Shown: positions 44,100 to 55,710 of the stretch, piece after piece | Position numbering within the stretch: the stretch's first letter is position 1 | Layout of the letters: the number at the start of each line of letters is the position of its first letter | Made by a program: the position numbers and the translations under genes | The notes under the pieces: generated by a model | The model's database searches: none | What the model saw: only the letters and a program-made list of their open reading frames with translations | Told to the model about the DNA's origin: nothing | Source of the DNA: Monocercomonoides exilis | Taxonomy: Eukaryota > Preaxostyla > Oxymonadida > Polymastigidae | Length of the DNA: 64,000 bases | Direction: 5' to 3' | Assembly: GCA_001643675.2 (NCBI GenBank) | Contig: LSRY02000017.1 | Coordinates: 868,001 to 932,000 of the forward strand

Positions 44100-45253
44100 A
44101 TGTCGCATCGTCTTTTCCGCAATAGAAAGCCAAAAGAATATACTAAAACACTTCAGTTTTCTAAAGATGCACTTTTAAAAGCAGAAGGTCTCTTAAATTT
44201 ATTTGATTGATTCTTTTATCATTGTATCGAAAAAACAAATTTTCATTTTTGTTGTAAATTTGAATGCGTATGATGGTCATGAAGAACGAGCTAAAGGAGC
44301 TATAAATCTTTTATATTCAAAAGTTTCCGAATTAACAGTTCTTATAGATGTTTGATTCATTCGAAATAAAGCACAAGTGTTGATTTTAAATTTTTCAATT
44401 CAGAGTTTTGAATCAAAAAAGGATGACGTATCAAAAGATTGTATTTTCCCAACACCTGCACCATATGAAAAGCCAAGGAGTTCCGTTATGCCGATGAACA
44501 AGGTTTTTCTTCGCAATTTTTTTCATTTTAAATCAATCATAAATTTGTAAATTAAGACTCTTATTGAAATGCAAGATATTTTATATCAGCAATGTCGCGA
44601 TTACTTCGAAATTTATGCTGCATTGAAGATATGGATACAATTACGGATACCGTCTGTTGAATCAGTTTGTTTATTTTCATGTTGATTTTATTTTAATATT
44701 GTATTATTTTTAATCATATGATTTTTCATCCTCAGGGAATGTCATTTGATGTGAGCGTACAGACAGAATTATCAGGGGAAATTGAAAAATTTGAAGACGG
44801 TGTTTTTGAAATGGAAAAATCTTTGCAAGGATTTGACGAAGAACGGATGAGAATTTTGGAGAAGGTTTAAACCGTTTTTAAATTGTAATTTTTAGTTATT
44901 TATATATTCTTCTTTATTTTAATGTCTTGTTCTTTGCTGATGTACGTGTTGAACTTTTAAATTTTTATTAGATTGTTCATTATCCCACAATTATGAGTTA
45001 TCGAAAGGAACTTCAACAAAATGATTCATCTCAATACATATCTTCTTGCCTGCTTCTTTTCTCATTAAGAAATGATACTGCTTTTTGCATAGACCTTCTT
45101 TCAAAAAATAAGAAAAGATTAGGAAAGCCGTTAGATGCGGAAGTGTCTTCGAAAAAGAATACTCCAATTGCTTCTCCTTCTCCATCTCCAGATCACCTAA
45201 TGACTGAAGTAGAAATTAATGCTGATGATGATGGAATAGCAGGAATGTATTGA
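44100..45253 (+). CDS. PA28/REG (11S) proteasome activator subunit (6 exons)
   Basis: Exons 44100-44187, 44285-44349, 44404-44502, 44557-44664, 44736-44864 and 44972-45253 (introns of 54-107 bp) give 256 residues, normal for PA28. PA28 forms a seven-fold ring that caps the 20S proteasome and opens its gate without ATP. Family signs: an N-terminal helix (RAKGAINLLYSKVSELTVLI), a variable loop, the core LKIWIQLRIPSVESGMSFDV (family: TWLQLQIPRIEDGNNFGV), SVQTELSGEIEKFEDGVFEM, the activation-loop region HYPTIMSYRKELQQNDSSQY, and LLLFSLRNDTAFCIDLLSKN. The C-terminus is GMY; a terminal Tyr is typical of PA28 and docks into the 20S pockets. Between the last helix and GMY is a Ser-Pro-rich acidic extension absent in animal homologues. 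Confidence 0.9.
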
Positions 45254-45945
45254 AAGGAGTATTGCATTCACTATCATTTTGCAAAATACTGTTCTTTTTC
45301 ATTCATTTCACGTATTTTCTTAAATGATTAACACTTCATTGTTGAACATTATAGAAACTCTCTGTATTCATTATTTTCTTGAAATCAGATGAAGATTTTG
45401 TAGATAACAGCATCCAATCAAAATGGAAGCGGATAGCCTTTCATTGAGATAATGCAGTTTATGATTACTGGTCAAAGTCTCTCAAATTCTGTTTTCTGTC
45501 TATTTATCAAATGTTGTGATGTCAAATACAATGGATTATTTGTTTTAAATTCTAAAATTTTGAAAAAACTTGTTTTTTTCATTTTTGTTTTTTATCTTGG
45601 TGATTATTTTTTAAAACACATTTTTTCTGTTTTATATTGTATTTGAAATTTTATTTTGCATTCTTGAAAACGAACATTGAAAATTGATAAGATCATTAAC
45701 AAATAATTGCCATGAATGTATCTTTTCCGTTTGCTTTAGTAATAATTGCAATTCATTTAATATGAAAATGATAATATTCAAGCCTTTAACAAAAGATAAT
45801 TAAGAATTAAACACACAAAAAAAAGGTCATTATTGCATATATAATCACCCATCATGAAAGCCCGTTTGTGTAAAATGAACAAGATTTTATTCATAAATGA
45901 TTCGTCTGAATCCATTTTCGAAAATGGATTTTAACAATTCACATT

Positions 45946-46152
45946 TGGCTGATCCTTTTTGAAATCATACTTTCGTTCGAGTTTTGATCAAAAAATTTTT
46001 CTTAAAGGGATTCTAAAAAAATTAACTTCAACTGCTAATACATGTTGTTCATGATGTTGTTATTGCAGAAACAAATTTTTTCAAAAATCCCATTGAGGTA
46101 GAGATTTTGATCAAAACTCGAACGAAAGCATGATTTCAAAAAGGATCAGCCA
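45946..46152. repeat. Hairpin element C, copy 1 (about 47-bp terminal inverted repeats)
   Basis: The left arm begins TGGCTGATCCTTTTTGAAAT and continues through CTTTCGTTCGAGTTTTGATC. The right arm is its near-perfect reverse complement, ending AAAAAGGATCAGCCA. About 110 bp of AT-rich sequence lie between. No coding capacity. It is a foldback/MITE-like element. Confidence 0.85.
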
Positions 46153-46416
46153 TTTATTTTGCATTAGTTTTTTCTTTTCTTTTCTTTCTTTCTTTCTATT
46201 TTTGATTCAATGTGATAAACCAGATTTGTTATTCGTGAATAATCCTCAAAGGTTAAAGCATCAATTCTGTCTCTCGATAAATATAAATTTAAATCCTTCT
46301 CATTGCTATCTTAATTTCAACTTTTTGTTCAACTTTTTCATTATTAAAGAGAATGTGACAGCTTTTTTATTCTCACACACACATTAAATATTAGTCATTA
46401 CCATTTATGAATAGTC

Positions 46417-46691
46417 ATATGGGGGGAAATACGGACTTTCAATCTTTTTTTGCACAAAGTATTGAAAAATTGCTTCGCTCATAACTTTATTTCGCTTTCT
46501 CTGATTTCAAATTTTATAAGATTTTCTTTCGGAAAACATGTATCGTTGAAATCATAACATGGAGTTTTGTATCATTCCGCGTATGTCAAAAAATGGACCC
46601 ATTTTTATTGTGTTTTTTGTTTTCAAAAAGTCAAAGAAAGTGCATCATTTTTTTATGAAATTACCTGAAGTGAAATATTTTGTCCCATATG
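46417..46691 (-). repeat. MITE-like element A, copy 3 (inverted)
   Basis: Reverse-complement orientation relative to the copies at 1688 and 8276. It begins CATATGGGGGGAAATACGGA and ends TGAAGTGAAATATTTTGTCCCATATG. CATATG flanks both ends, consistent with a palindromic TA-type target site or with termini including ATATGGG. Confidence 0.75.
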
Positions 46692-46730
46692 TCTATATTT
46701 AAAAAATATTTTCCTTTCTTTTTCTTTTCA

Positions 46731-46890
46731 GGTGAAAATGATAAATGAATTCTACATCAAATTTTCATTCCAACATACCATAATTCACCGAAATGAAAAC
46801 AAATGATTGACAATGTTATTACTTCCTTATGATGATACATGGTGAGTTGGAATGAAAATCTTTTATAAATATTCATTTTTCATTTTCACC
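46731..46890. repeat. Hairpin element D
   Basis: The left end GGTGAAAATGATAAATGAAT is complementary to the right end ATTCATTTTTCATTTTCACC. The inner segments AATTTTCATTCCAACATAC and GTGAGTTGGAATGAAAAT also pair, giving an imperfect stem of about 55 bp. There is no coding capacity. Confidence 0.7.
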
Positions 46891-46932
46891 AGAAAATAAT
46901 ACGAAAGATATTTTTCATTAAAAAAAATTCGA

Positions 46933-47107
46933 CGCATAGGTGATCTTTTTTGAAAACATGCTTTCATCCAAAATAAGAAAAAAATTTTTTTCCAATCAGA
47001 TTTTTTTAGATAAAAATTAGCTTCAACTGTTTGCACATTATATTTATATAATAATTTCCAGAGAATTGAAAAATTTAACAAATCACATTGAGATATCATT
47101 TTTTGTT
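46933..47107 (+). repeat. Hairpin element C, diverged copy 2
   Basis: It aligns along its length with element C copy 1: GGTGATCTTTTTTGAAAACATGCTTTCAT parallels GCTGATCCTTTTTGAAATCATACTTTCGT, TTAGCTTCAACTG parallels TTAACTTCAACTG, and CACATTGAGATAT parallels CCCATTGAGGTAG. The right inverted arm is lost or decayed. Confidence 0.55.
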
Positions 47108-47122
47108 CAGAAATTAAAAACG

Positions 47123-47400
47123 TTTGGGGGAAAAAATGAAACTTCAAGCTTTATTATTGAAAAAATTTACACTTTTTATTGACTTTTTGTGATTTTTAAA
47201 AAAATGAATAAAGTGAGTTCATTTTTTGAAAAACGAGCGAGGTCACAAAACATTATGCAATAACTTCATTAATATCTTTTTATAGATATGAGAATTTGTT
47301 TCATTTTGTAATTTGAGAAAGGTAAATCAACTTATGAGTGAAATAATTTTTATGTCCTTTGTGCAAAAAAAGCTTGAGAATCTGTATTTTCCCCGATTTG
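47123..47400 (+). repeat. Element A relative, palindromic form (copy 4)
   Basis: The right part (GAGGTCACAAAACAT, then GTGCAAAAAAAGCTTGAGAATCTGTATTTTCCCC) matches element A. The left end (TGGGGGAAAAAATGAAACTTCAAGC) is an inverted copy of the same right terminus. The element therefore carries the same end on both sides. Confidence 0.55.
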
Positions 47401-47461
47401 TGATTTATAAAACAATCAACTTTTAAGTCGTTTGATCAAAATATTTTGTTGTGTCTTCAAT

Positions 47462-47842
47462 TACAGTTTGTGCTAAAAATACCGGACATCGCAAAAAATA
47501 CCGGACAAGATCGATATCTCAACAACCGCAAGAAGAAAAATTCTGATAATTTTCCTCAATATACATCTCGTCTACACAAACTCACGTGTTAAACCAGACT
47601 TTCAAAACAGCTTCATTCGTACTCAGAGAAAATTATTTTTAATATTTCGGAGAAACTGAATTTAAAATTTTTTAGAAATTTTCTAAATTATATTTTCTCA
47701 GCACAAATGAAGCTGTTTTGAAAGTCTTGTATGACACGTGAGTTTGTGTTGACGAGATGTATATTGAGGAAAATTATCAGAATTTTTCTTCTTGCGGTTG
47801 TTGAGATATCGATCTTGTCCGGTATTTTTTGCACAAACTGTA
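47462..47842. repeat. Foldback element E, about 150-bp inverted arms
   Basis: The outer ends TACAGTTTGTGC and GCACAAACTGTA are exact reverse complements. Pairing continues inward through ATACCGGACAAGATCGATAT, CAACCGCAAGAAGAAAAATT, CAATATACATCTCGTC, CACAAACTCACGTG and TTTCAAAACAGCTTCATT, leaving about 50 bp unpaired in the centre. The left arm carries an extra direct duplication of about 19 bp (ATACCGGAC repeated at 47479 and 47500). There is no coding capacity. Confidence 0.9.
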
Positions 47843-48913
47843 TCATCTCAAAACTTTAAAATTCTTATCTTCAAATTTCGGTCAATTTGTATGTTTAATT
47901 GTGATGTTTGTTCGTTTGATCATAAAGATTAATAAAAAACCTCAATGTTTTTTTAAATCCGAAATATTTAATAATCTAGACTTTTCAAAAGGAGTAACTC
48001 GTATTTAGCATTTGGCATAATGATACTTAATGGTATTAACTGAAATCGAAAAAATGCAACATGGTATGTTGGCAAATATTATATTATTGTTTTATATGCT
48101 TACGATTATGTGCAGAAATGTTATCTCATGGAATCGAAATAATTAGAAAATTCTTTATTTCAAATTATTAATGGGATATGATCAAAAAATCAAAATTGGA
48201 AAAAAAACACGTAAAACTGAGATCCGATGATGCAAAAGACATAAAAATATTTTTTTAGGATTGAGATGTTTATTAAGGAGGTGGAGATGGTGAAAATTGC
48301 TTCTGAATGCATTCTTTAGTTGAAATTCGAATTAAGACAAAATAGAAATCATTTGTTATTATCTTTTTGTCAAATACACATTTCCGCAAACTTTTATTAA
48401 CACAACATATGCTTTAAACAACAAATATAATTAGAATATCGTGATATTTGTGAAATTTGCAAAATGCCATATTGTACAATTATGCCTAACATTTTTGAAA
48501 CAAAAAAAAAAATAAAGAAAAAAATTTTTGTATATTTTTCTTATTTTTTAAATTTCTTTTTTTTAAAAAATATTTTAAAATAGAGTTCGGAATTTTAATA
48601 TCTTATTGAAAAAAACGAATATTTATTTCAACTGCAAAAATTCTCTTTTTCATAATTTTTGGTGCATAAAAATAAAAAAAATATATAAACTTGTTTGAAT
48701 GATATGAAAAAAATTGAAAAATGAATCGAAAATTCAATTTAAAACAGTTTCAGTTGGATAAAAAAACTTGTTATTGAAGATTTTTTCAAACAATCAATTT
48801 AAATTAGAATGTACAAAACAATAACATTTTGCAATATTCCTAATCAACAAAAATTCAATAATTCTTTAAAATTACTTTAAGCCTTTTAAGTGTCCATGAA
48901 ATGACGGATACAT

Positions 48914-49693
48914 TTACAATACAGTGCAGCAACCACTCTTCTTTGCCTCTTGAGGTTGATTTTTCTGAAGAACTGAGCGAGCAGCTGTTTCAAATACAGC
49001 AGACAAATTTTGCTGTGTTCTAGCAGAGCATTCAACATATGCTGTTAACCCTAAGCGTTTAACCATTTGCTCAGCCTAAATTATGAATAAGAAAAAGATA
49101 TATAAAAAATGTTTAGAAGGAAAACAAACATCTTCCTTTTGAACCAACTTAACGCCCTCTGGAGGTGCTTCTCGAAAATCTGCCTTTGTTCCCACAAGAA
49201 TAACTGGAACTCCTTTGATAAATTCTTTTATTTCAGGAATCCACTGGATTTACAATCAGAAAAAAATTATTTTATCTTAAAAAATAAAATATATTATACC
49301 TTCACTTCAATATTTTGAAAAGAAGCAGGATCAGAAATTGAAAAGCAAATAAGAAACACTTCAGTATCTGGGAAGCTGAGAGATCTTAATCTGTCGTATT
49401 CCTCTTGTCCTGCAGTATCCCAAAGTTGAAGATGCACTGTCTTTCCATCCACAACTTGTAGTGATTCATAGTTATCAAAAACAGTTGCTATATAGTCATC
49501 TGGAAATTTGTTTTGTGTGTAAGACATAAGCATGCAAGTCTTACCAACTGCACCATCTCCAATAACTACGCATTTAACATCCTGCAAAACATAAGCAGTT
49601 AGTTTGCCATTTTAATAAATTTAACAGTAAATTCATATAATAATTACAAAAAAAGAGAAACTAGTTCGTTCTACAAACCGTAACAGCAGACAT
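48914..49693 (-). CDS. Rho/Rac-family small GTPase (4 exons)
   Basis: Exons 49693-49679 (only 15 nt), 49581-49300, 49243-49130 and 49075-48914 give 190 residues. Rho GTPases switch actin and membrane-remodelling pathways. P-loop GDGAVGKT at residues 13-20; switch [12 protein letters not shown] with Thr38; switch [22 protein letters not shown]; base-recognition motif as GTKAD; and ECSAR for the last G motif. All nucleotide-binding elements are intact. The segment between TKADFRE and AEQMVKRLG is shorter than in Rac, so the Rho insert helix is reduced or absent. The C-terminus KKSGCCTVL is a geranylgeranyl-type CaaX box with an adjacent Cys that could be palmitoylated. The tiny first exon MSAVT is inferred from phase and GT-AG boundaries. 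Confidence 0.95.
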
Positions 49694-50046
49694 TTAATGA
49701 TCGGATATCTGAATTTCTTCAGGTCTTAAAATGGTAAAGATCAACGATTGAGACAAATATATAAATATTATTGAAACAACCTGCTTTACAAATTATTGTG
49801 TGAAGATTTTTGATCGAATAGCACATGTTCATGAAAATTTTGAAAAAAATTGGACTTGGTTATTTTTCGTTTCATATTGAGAATAACAATGAAGAATAGA
49901 AAGTGATATTATAATTTCAAAATTCAAAGTTCCTTTATTATTCTTGAAATTTTAAATAAATTTAAATTTCGTGAGATTATCATTTTAAAAATATAATTCC
50001 CCATAACAGAGATTTTATTCAATAAATTAAAAAATTTGTTGTTGCA
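49694..50046. promoter_or_regulatory. Divergent intergenic region, Rho / coiled-coil gene
   Basis: 353 bp of AT-rich DNA between outward-facing starts. It must hold both promoters. No motif assigned. Confidence 0.4.
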
Positions 50047-51270
50047 ATGGCTTCAAATTTTCAAGATATTTGCACAACTTCAGAATACGTTCCAGAATTA
50101 ATGGAAACATTCTCAGAACTTGCTGAAAAGAACTCCGCAACAGCAGTTTCGATGAATCGGCAAATGAAAGATAAAGGCGAATTGATCGAAAAAGTTTGAA
50201 ATTTATAAAATGCTTTATTTGTCTTCTTAACATTTTATTAATTTCAAATTTCGAACTTTGATTTAAAAACTTTTCCTTTTATAAATTTGTTACAAAAACT
50301 TCAATCATTTTATATTAACAATTTCTTTATCAGCTTCAGAATGAAGTTCGTGATCTGAAATCATGGAGGAATGAAGAATCAGAACAGCTTTACAATATTG
50401 TTTGTAAAATATACACTTATAAAAATTAATTCCATATTATTAATGAAATCATAAATTTGACTTGATATAGGCCCAACAGCTAAATAAACAGAATACAATT
50501 GCAGAAATAACTAGTAATCTTGAGCACTCATTACGCCAAATGTTGATATGGCAAAGCAACATGGAATGTCGATTTGGCGATGCTGAATCCGCTCTGAGAG
50601 ATCTTGTCACAGTCAATGAATTAAAGCCTTCAGCATCGGACATTGAGGTGTGCAAATGACTGCTTTAATATAAAGACAATAAATGGATTTATTTGGGCAG
50701 AAATTACTCTCTCAATATGCAACAAATGATTCTTTGAAAGAGCACCTAATGTCATTTGTAACAAGATCACAAATGCAAGAAGCACTCAGTTTGAAGGTGA
50801 GCATTTCTGAGCTTGATCCGAAAGATTTTAAAGAGGAGATTGGACAAATGAAAGAGAGAAATCTCAAATTGAAAGGAAAAGCCTCAAATAACGCAGAATC
50901 AGCAGAAAATTATTCCGAGCTTCAGAAAAAATTGGATGAAAAAATTGGAAAAGAAGAGTTTCAGCAATTTTCAAAGAATTTAATCGAGAAAGAAAGTATA
51001 GAAATGGTGAAGATTGCAGAAGAAGTGATGAAAACGAACAGTGCCGTCAACAGTTTTATGAGCGAATTTAATAAAAAAGTGGAAAATGTGTGTTTCTGTG
51101 AAAAATTCATTCACTCAAATAAAAGAAGATTTTGGCTCTTGTGAATGCTATTTTTTTTTGCAACTTTCTTTTTTTTCAACATTGTGTTTATTTTGTCTTT
51201 TTCCATTTAATTTTTGAACTTGACAATATATGTGTTGTATTTTCCTTTTCAAATTATATTTTATCTTTTT

Positions 51271-51314
<44 letters not shown>

Positions 51315-54300
51315 TTCAAATTAATCTCTTTCTCATTCATTCATTCATTCATTTAATCTTTCTTTTCTCTTTCTTTCTTTCTTTCTTTCTTTTATTCTTT
51401 CTTCAACTAATCAGATTGCGAAAAATTCTGCGAAAGATGCCTCTGAACTGCGCAGAAGCATCGAAAGCAGCCAATCAGAAGAGAGAAAGAGGCTGTCTGC
51501 AATCGAAGCCCAGCAGCAAGACCTGGTCTATTTTGTCGATGTTTTAAAGGAGAAAATCCTTTCCTTTGAAGCAGAAATGACCGGAATGAGAGGAATTTTG
51601 GCTGATTTGAATGAGATGATTTCAAATGGAATGAGCATCAGACCAGACAGAAATGCCACCAGCCGCCTTGCTACTCCTCAATCCAGAAGTGCGATGATGA
51701 CGTACCAGCAGGAAACGACTAACACATTCGCTGCTTTTCCCTCTGAAGCAACAACACCTGTGCGGGGGTCGCCTTATTTGCCTGTGTCTTCTTCATCTTC
51801 ATCTCCATCTCCGTTTCCTTCTCCTTCTCCTTCTTCTCCCTCACATTCTTCTTCATCTTCTTCTTCCTCTTCCTCTTCTTCTCCTTCTGTCTCTCTCATC
51901 CAGCGCCACGACTTATTTAAGACGCTTCAGACACAGTCTCTTCAGCTGGATTCGCTTTCCTCTGCTTTCCGCTCGATTACACAGGAAGTGGATGAATTAA
52001 GGCGGATTGTGAAGAAAGCGCGCGACGGCGACGAGAAAAAAGGAGAAGAAGTCGAAAACAGAGCAAAGATCGCAGAAAGAGAGAGGAAAGAGGAAGAGGC
52101 ACGCCAGATGATGGTCAATGCCATTATGGAAGTGGAAGCAGAAAACAAGGAGATTAAACGGAAATTGAATGAATTCGCGCCGAAGGAAGCAGTTTCACAG
52201 CTGATCCAGCTGATAAAAGCAAGCGAAGCAGACAAAAGGCGAAGCAATCAAGAAAACAGCATAACGTCAGAGAGCGAAAGAGAAAACGGAACAACAATTC
52301 AAAGAAAAGAGATGGCCGAAAGAGAAGAAAAAAGAAGTATTCCATCGCCATTGGGAACGCCAGCGCCTTCACCTTCGCCTTCATCTTCACCTTCAACCGC
52401 ACCTGCTCCTTCTCCTATTTCTGACCCGGTTTCATCTTCTGCTTCATCATCATCATCACCATCATCATCGACTTCTTCTTCTTCCTTTGCAACATCACCT
52501 TCTCCGCAGAAGCCGTTTTATTTGCCAGACGTTTCAGAAACCTTCAACCGCAGGCTCCATTTGACAGAGAAGGCGATTCTGCACTTTTCAGAGAACGAAG
52601 AGAGAGATAAAAGAGAGAAAGAGAGAGAGAAAGAGAAAGAGAGAAGGAGAGAGGAAGAGAGAGAACAAGAGAAGGAAGTATTGAGGAGCCTGGAAAAGGA
52701 TGTGGTGGATTTGGCAGCGTCGCTTTTGGAGGTGGCGAAGAAGCAGACGACGATGAATGAGATTATTGACAGCGAGCTGAAGAAGAGGATAAGAATTATG
52801 AAGAAAGGAGAAAATGTGAATGTGAATATGAGTATGAATGTGAATGAGAAGGAAGAAGAAGAAGAAGAAGATGCTGATGAAGATAAAGATGAAGAAGAAA
52901 TGAAACAGAAAAGGAACAAGAGCAATAGAACAGAGGAAGAAAATGACAGAAGCAATGACGAAAACAAATGGATTGAACAGATGCGAAATGAATTGGAAAA
53001 TGAAAGAGAAGAAAGAAAGAAAGAAAATTCAGAAAGAAAGAGGGAATGGGAAGAGAAGTTGGAAATGCTGAAAGAAGAATTCCAGAAAATCAAAGAAAGA
53101 TTTGATGAGAAAGAGAAGGCAGAAAATGAGAAAAGAAAAAGTGAAGGAAAAGAAAGAGAAAGAGAAAGAGAAATAGCAAAACAGAAAGAAACAGAGAAAG
53201 AAAAAGAGAGCGAGAAAGATAACATTCTATCCAAAGTGCAATCGTTACTGGATTCACTGATGCCTTCATTTGATGCGAAGATCCAGCAGGCGATGGAAGA
53301 AGCCAAACAACAGGAAAACGGCAGAGAACAAGCGCTTTTCAATCAGATTGCAGAAGTTGAAGAGGAATGGGAAGAAAAGACAAAGGAGAAGATGAGTGAA
53401 TTAGAGGAGAAGCTGAGGGAGTGGATGGAGATGGTGGAGAAGAAGGAGAAGGAGGTTGAAGAGAAGTTGGAGAAAAGGAAGAAGATGGATGAGAAAGAGA
53501 AAGAGAAAGAGAAAGGAAAAGAGGAAGAGAAAGAAGAAGAAGAAGAAGAAGAAAGAAAAGGAAAAGAAGAAAGGAACGAACAAGAGATAAAGAAAGTGGT
53601 TGATGAAGAAATAGCAGGGAAAATGGAAGTGATTCTGGAAGACTTGATGCGAATGAAGGAGACAATGAACGAAATCAAAGGCAAAATGCAAAAGGAAGAA
53701 GAAGAAGAAGAAAGAGGAGAAAGAGGAGAAAGAGGAGAAAGAGAAGAAGAATCGAAAGAATCCAAAGAAAAAGCCTCAGAAGGCAAGCAAAGCGATGTTT
53801 CTGATAAAAGTTCAGAAAAAGCAAAGACGGAGTCGTCTTATAGAGAAAACATACGATCGTTTGAAGAGCGTGTGAATGATGTGACACAAAGACTGACAAT
53901 TTTGGAGGAGATTGTGGGGCAGCTGGTGATCACAGCTGGCGTTATAGGAGAAGAAGACGGTGAAGATGAAGAAGGGAAAGAAGAGAGAGGAAAAGGGGAA
54001 GGAGGAGAAGAAGGGGAAGGGAAAGATGCTCTTTCTGAAGAGAAAGAGAGGAGAAGGAAGGAAGAAGAAGAGCATTTTGTGATTGAGATGGAAGACTCTG
54101 AGAGAAACAATGAGGAGATGCTGAAGAGAGAAAGAGACGAAAGAGAAAGAAGAGAAGAAGAAGATTTGGAAGATTTTAAAGAAGAATTCGGGAAAGAAAG
54201 AGGGAACAAAACAGGGAAGGGCGAAAAAGAAGGCAACGAGATATTCGAAAACTGGCTAATTAGCAAAAACCGCTCTCCAATATTCCAATCAGCACTTGGC

Positions 54301-55710
54301 AAGAACACTCCTTCTTTTGCACCTCCATTGAATGCCTCTTCAGCTGCTTCTGCTTCTGCTTATGCCTCTGCCTCTTCTCATCTCTCCCACTCCACATTTT
54401 CACCGAATCCTGCTCTGATCCCGTCTTCCTTGCTTGTCGATGCCACCAATGCCTCTTTCCTCTCTTCATTCCCCAGCACTTTCAATTCAACCCCTTCGGC
54501 TCCTTCTGACTCTCTTTCCCAGTTTCCTCACTCAACCTCAGCAGAACCCTCGGCACTTTCACAGCCAGATGCCTCGCATCACTTGTCGCTCTCACAACAC
54601 CTCTCCTTCCCTCCTTCATTTCCCTTTGAACAACAACTAACACAGCCACAGTTGGCACAAAGCAGCGAAAAAATCAGAGGAAATAGGAAACAGATGGAAA
54701 ATAATGAGGAAAGAGAAGAATTTGATAGAAGGGATAAAGCAGAAGCACAACAAGAGAACAATGAGAATTCAATGGGCAAAGCAGAAGCAGTAAAAGAAAA
54801 GAAAGAAGAGAAGAAATGGAGCAACGAAAGCGACAAAGATGGCAGCAATGAACATTCAGAGTCTTGGAATCCGATTGACGAGCTGATCGACGAAGATTAC
54901 GAGATCCAGTTTGACGACAACGAAAACGAAGAAGAAGGAGGGAAAGGACAAGGAAGAGGAAAAGAAGGTGCAAGTGCAAAAAACGGATGCAGCAAGCCAG
55001 AAAACTTAGCTAGAGATGATTTTGACTTCAGCAGAGCCAGCAAAGAATACGAAATCGAGCCATCTGCTTCTTCTTTGTATCCCTCTGAGCCCAAAAACGA
55101 CGCCCAATCAGCTTCTTTGCCAGTCTCAGCGACTTTCTCTTCGTCTGACTCGCTGATGCACCGCAAAGTGCTGCAGCCGCCCCGCATCCCCATCACCGAA
55201 AGCTCGCCTGCTGCTTCTCGCTCTTCTCACCCGTCGCACCCGTCACATCCATTGCAACCATTACAACCATTGCAGTCCACACAACCATCACTTCCACAGT
55301 CAATAGCTCAATTTCCCAGACAGCAGAACAATGCGATTAGGAGTTTATCGCAATCGCCGACTTCCAAAGCGAAGAGCCAGACAGAAGAGGACTTCAGACG
55401 CAGCAGCAGAAACAGCAGCACAAACAGCAGCACAAGCAGTGGGAATGAGATGAGCAGTTTTGATGTGAATTACTCAACGCCCACACAGCAGCATCCGATT
55501 GACGGTGTTGACGTGGCTTCTGCTTCGTCGTTTCCTCCTCTTCTTTCTTCGCCTCAGAATCAGTTCAATAAGAATTCGTCTATGCCACTTTTAGCATCAC
55601 CATCGACTGCTGCTCCTTCTCTTGCCTTCATATCGGAATCTTCCTTGGTCAAGAGCAAAGCCCCAGTCTCTCCTCCTTCTGTTTCCTTAACACCCTTCAG
55701 TCACCATTAG
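50047..55710 (+). CDS. Large coiled-coil, Glu/Lys-rich protein (5 exons)
   Basis: Exons 50047-50193, 50334-50399, 50471-50647, 50701-51087 and 51415-55710 give 1,690 residues; the last intron (327 bp) is the longest assigned here and is full of TTTC and ATTC microsatellites. The first 350 residues are heptad-like helices (VPELMETFSELAEKNSATA, LQNEVRDLKSWRNEESEQLY, ELQKKLDEKIGKEEFQQFSK) that look like a true coiled-coil core. The middle is extreme Glu/Lys/Arg repeat with short ordered islands (VSQLIQLIKASEADKRR, DNILSKVQSLLDSLMPSFDA, FEERVNDVTQRLTILEEIVG). The C-terminal third is Ser/Ala/Pro-rich and disordered. There is no membrane segment or enzyme motif. A structural cytoskeletal or centrosomal role is possible, but that is inference from composition. 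Confidence 0.75.
51271..51392. repeat. (TTTC)n and (ATTC)n microsatellites within an intron
   Basis: TTTC units at about 51271-51315, ATTC units at about 51333-51352 and TTTC again at about 51370-51392. All are inside the 51088-51414 intron of the coiled-coil gene, so they also supply a long pyrimidine tract upstream of the acceptor. Confidence 0.85.

Larger units (their letters stand above)
45254..48913. other. Gene-poor island packed with inverted-repeat elements
   Basis: 3.7 kb with no supported gene between the PA28 and Rho genes. It contains at least five short inverted-repeat elements (listed separately) between 45946 and 47842. The remainder (45254-45940 and 47850-48910) is A/T-rich spacer, with A/T homopolymers around 48480-48700. 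Confidence 0.6.

Noticed and set aside
45910-45930. Short palindrome tccattttcgaaaatgga as a regulatory operator
   Set aside because: Isolated, in a repeat-rich island and far from any start codon; no support for function.
52518-53342. 274-codon minus-strand Ser-rich frame
   Set aside because: Complement of the coiled-coil gene's Glu/Lys region, with no independent domain.
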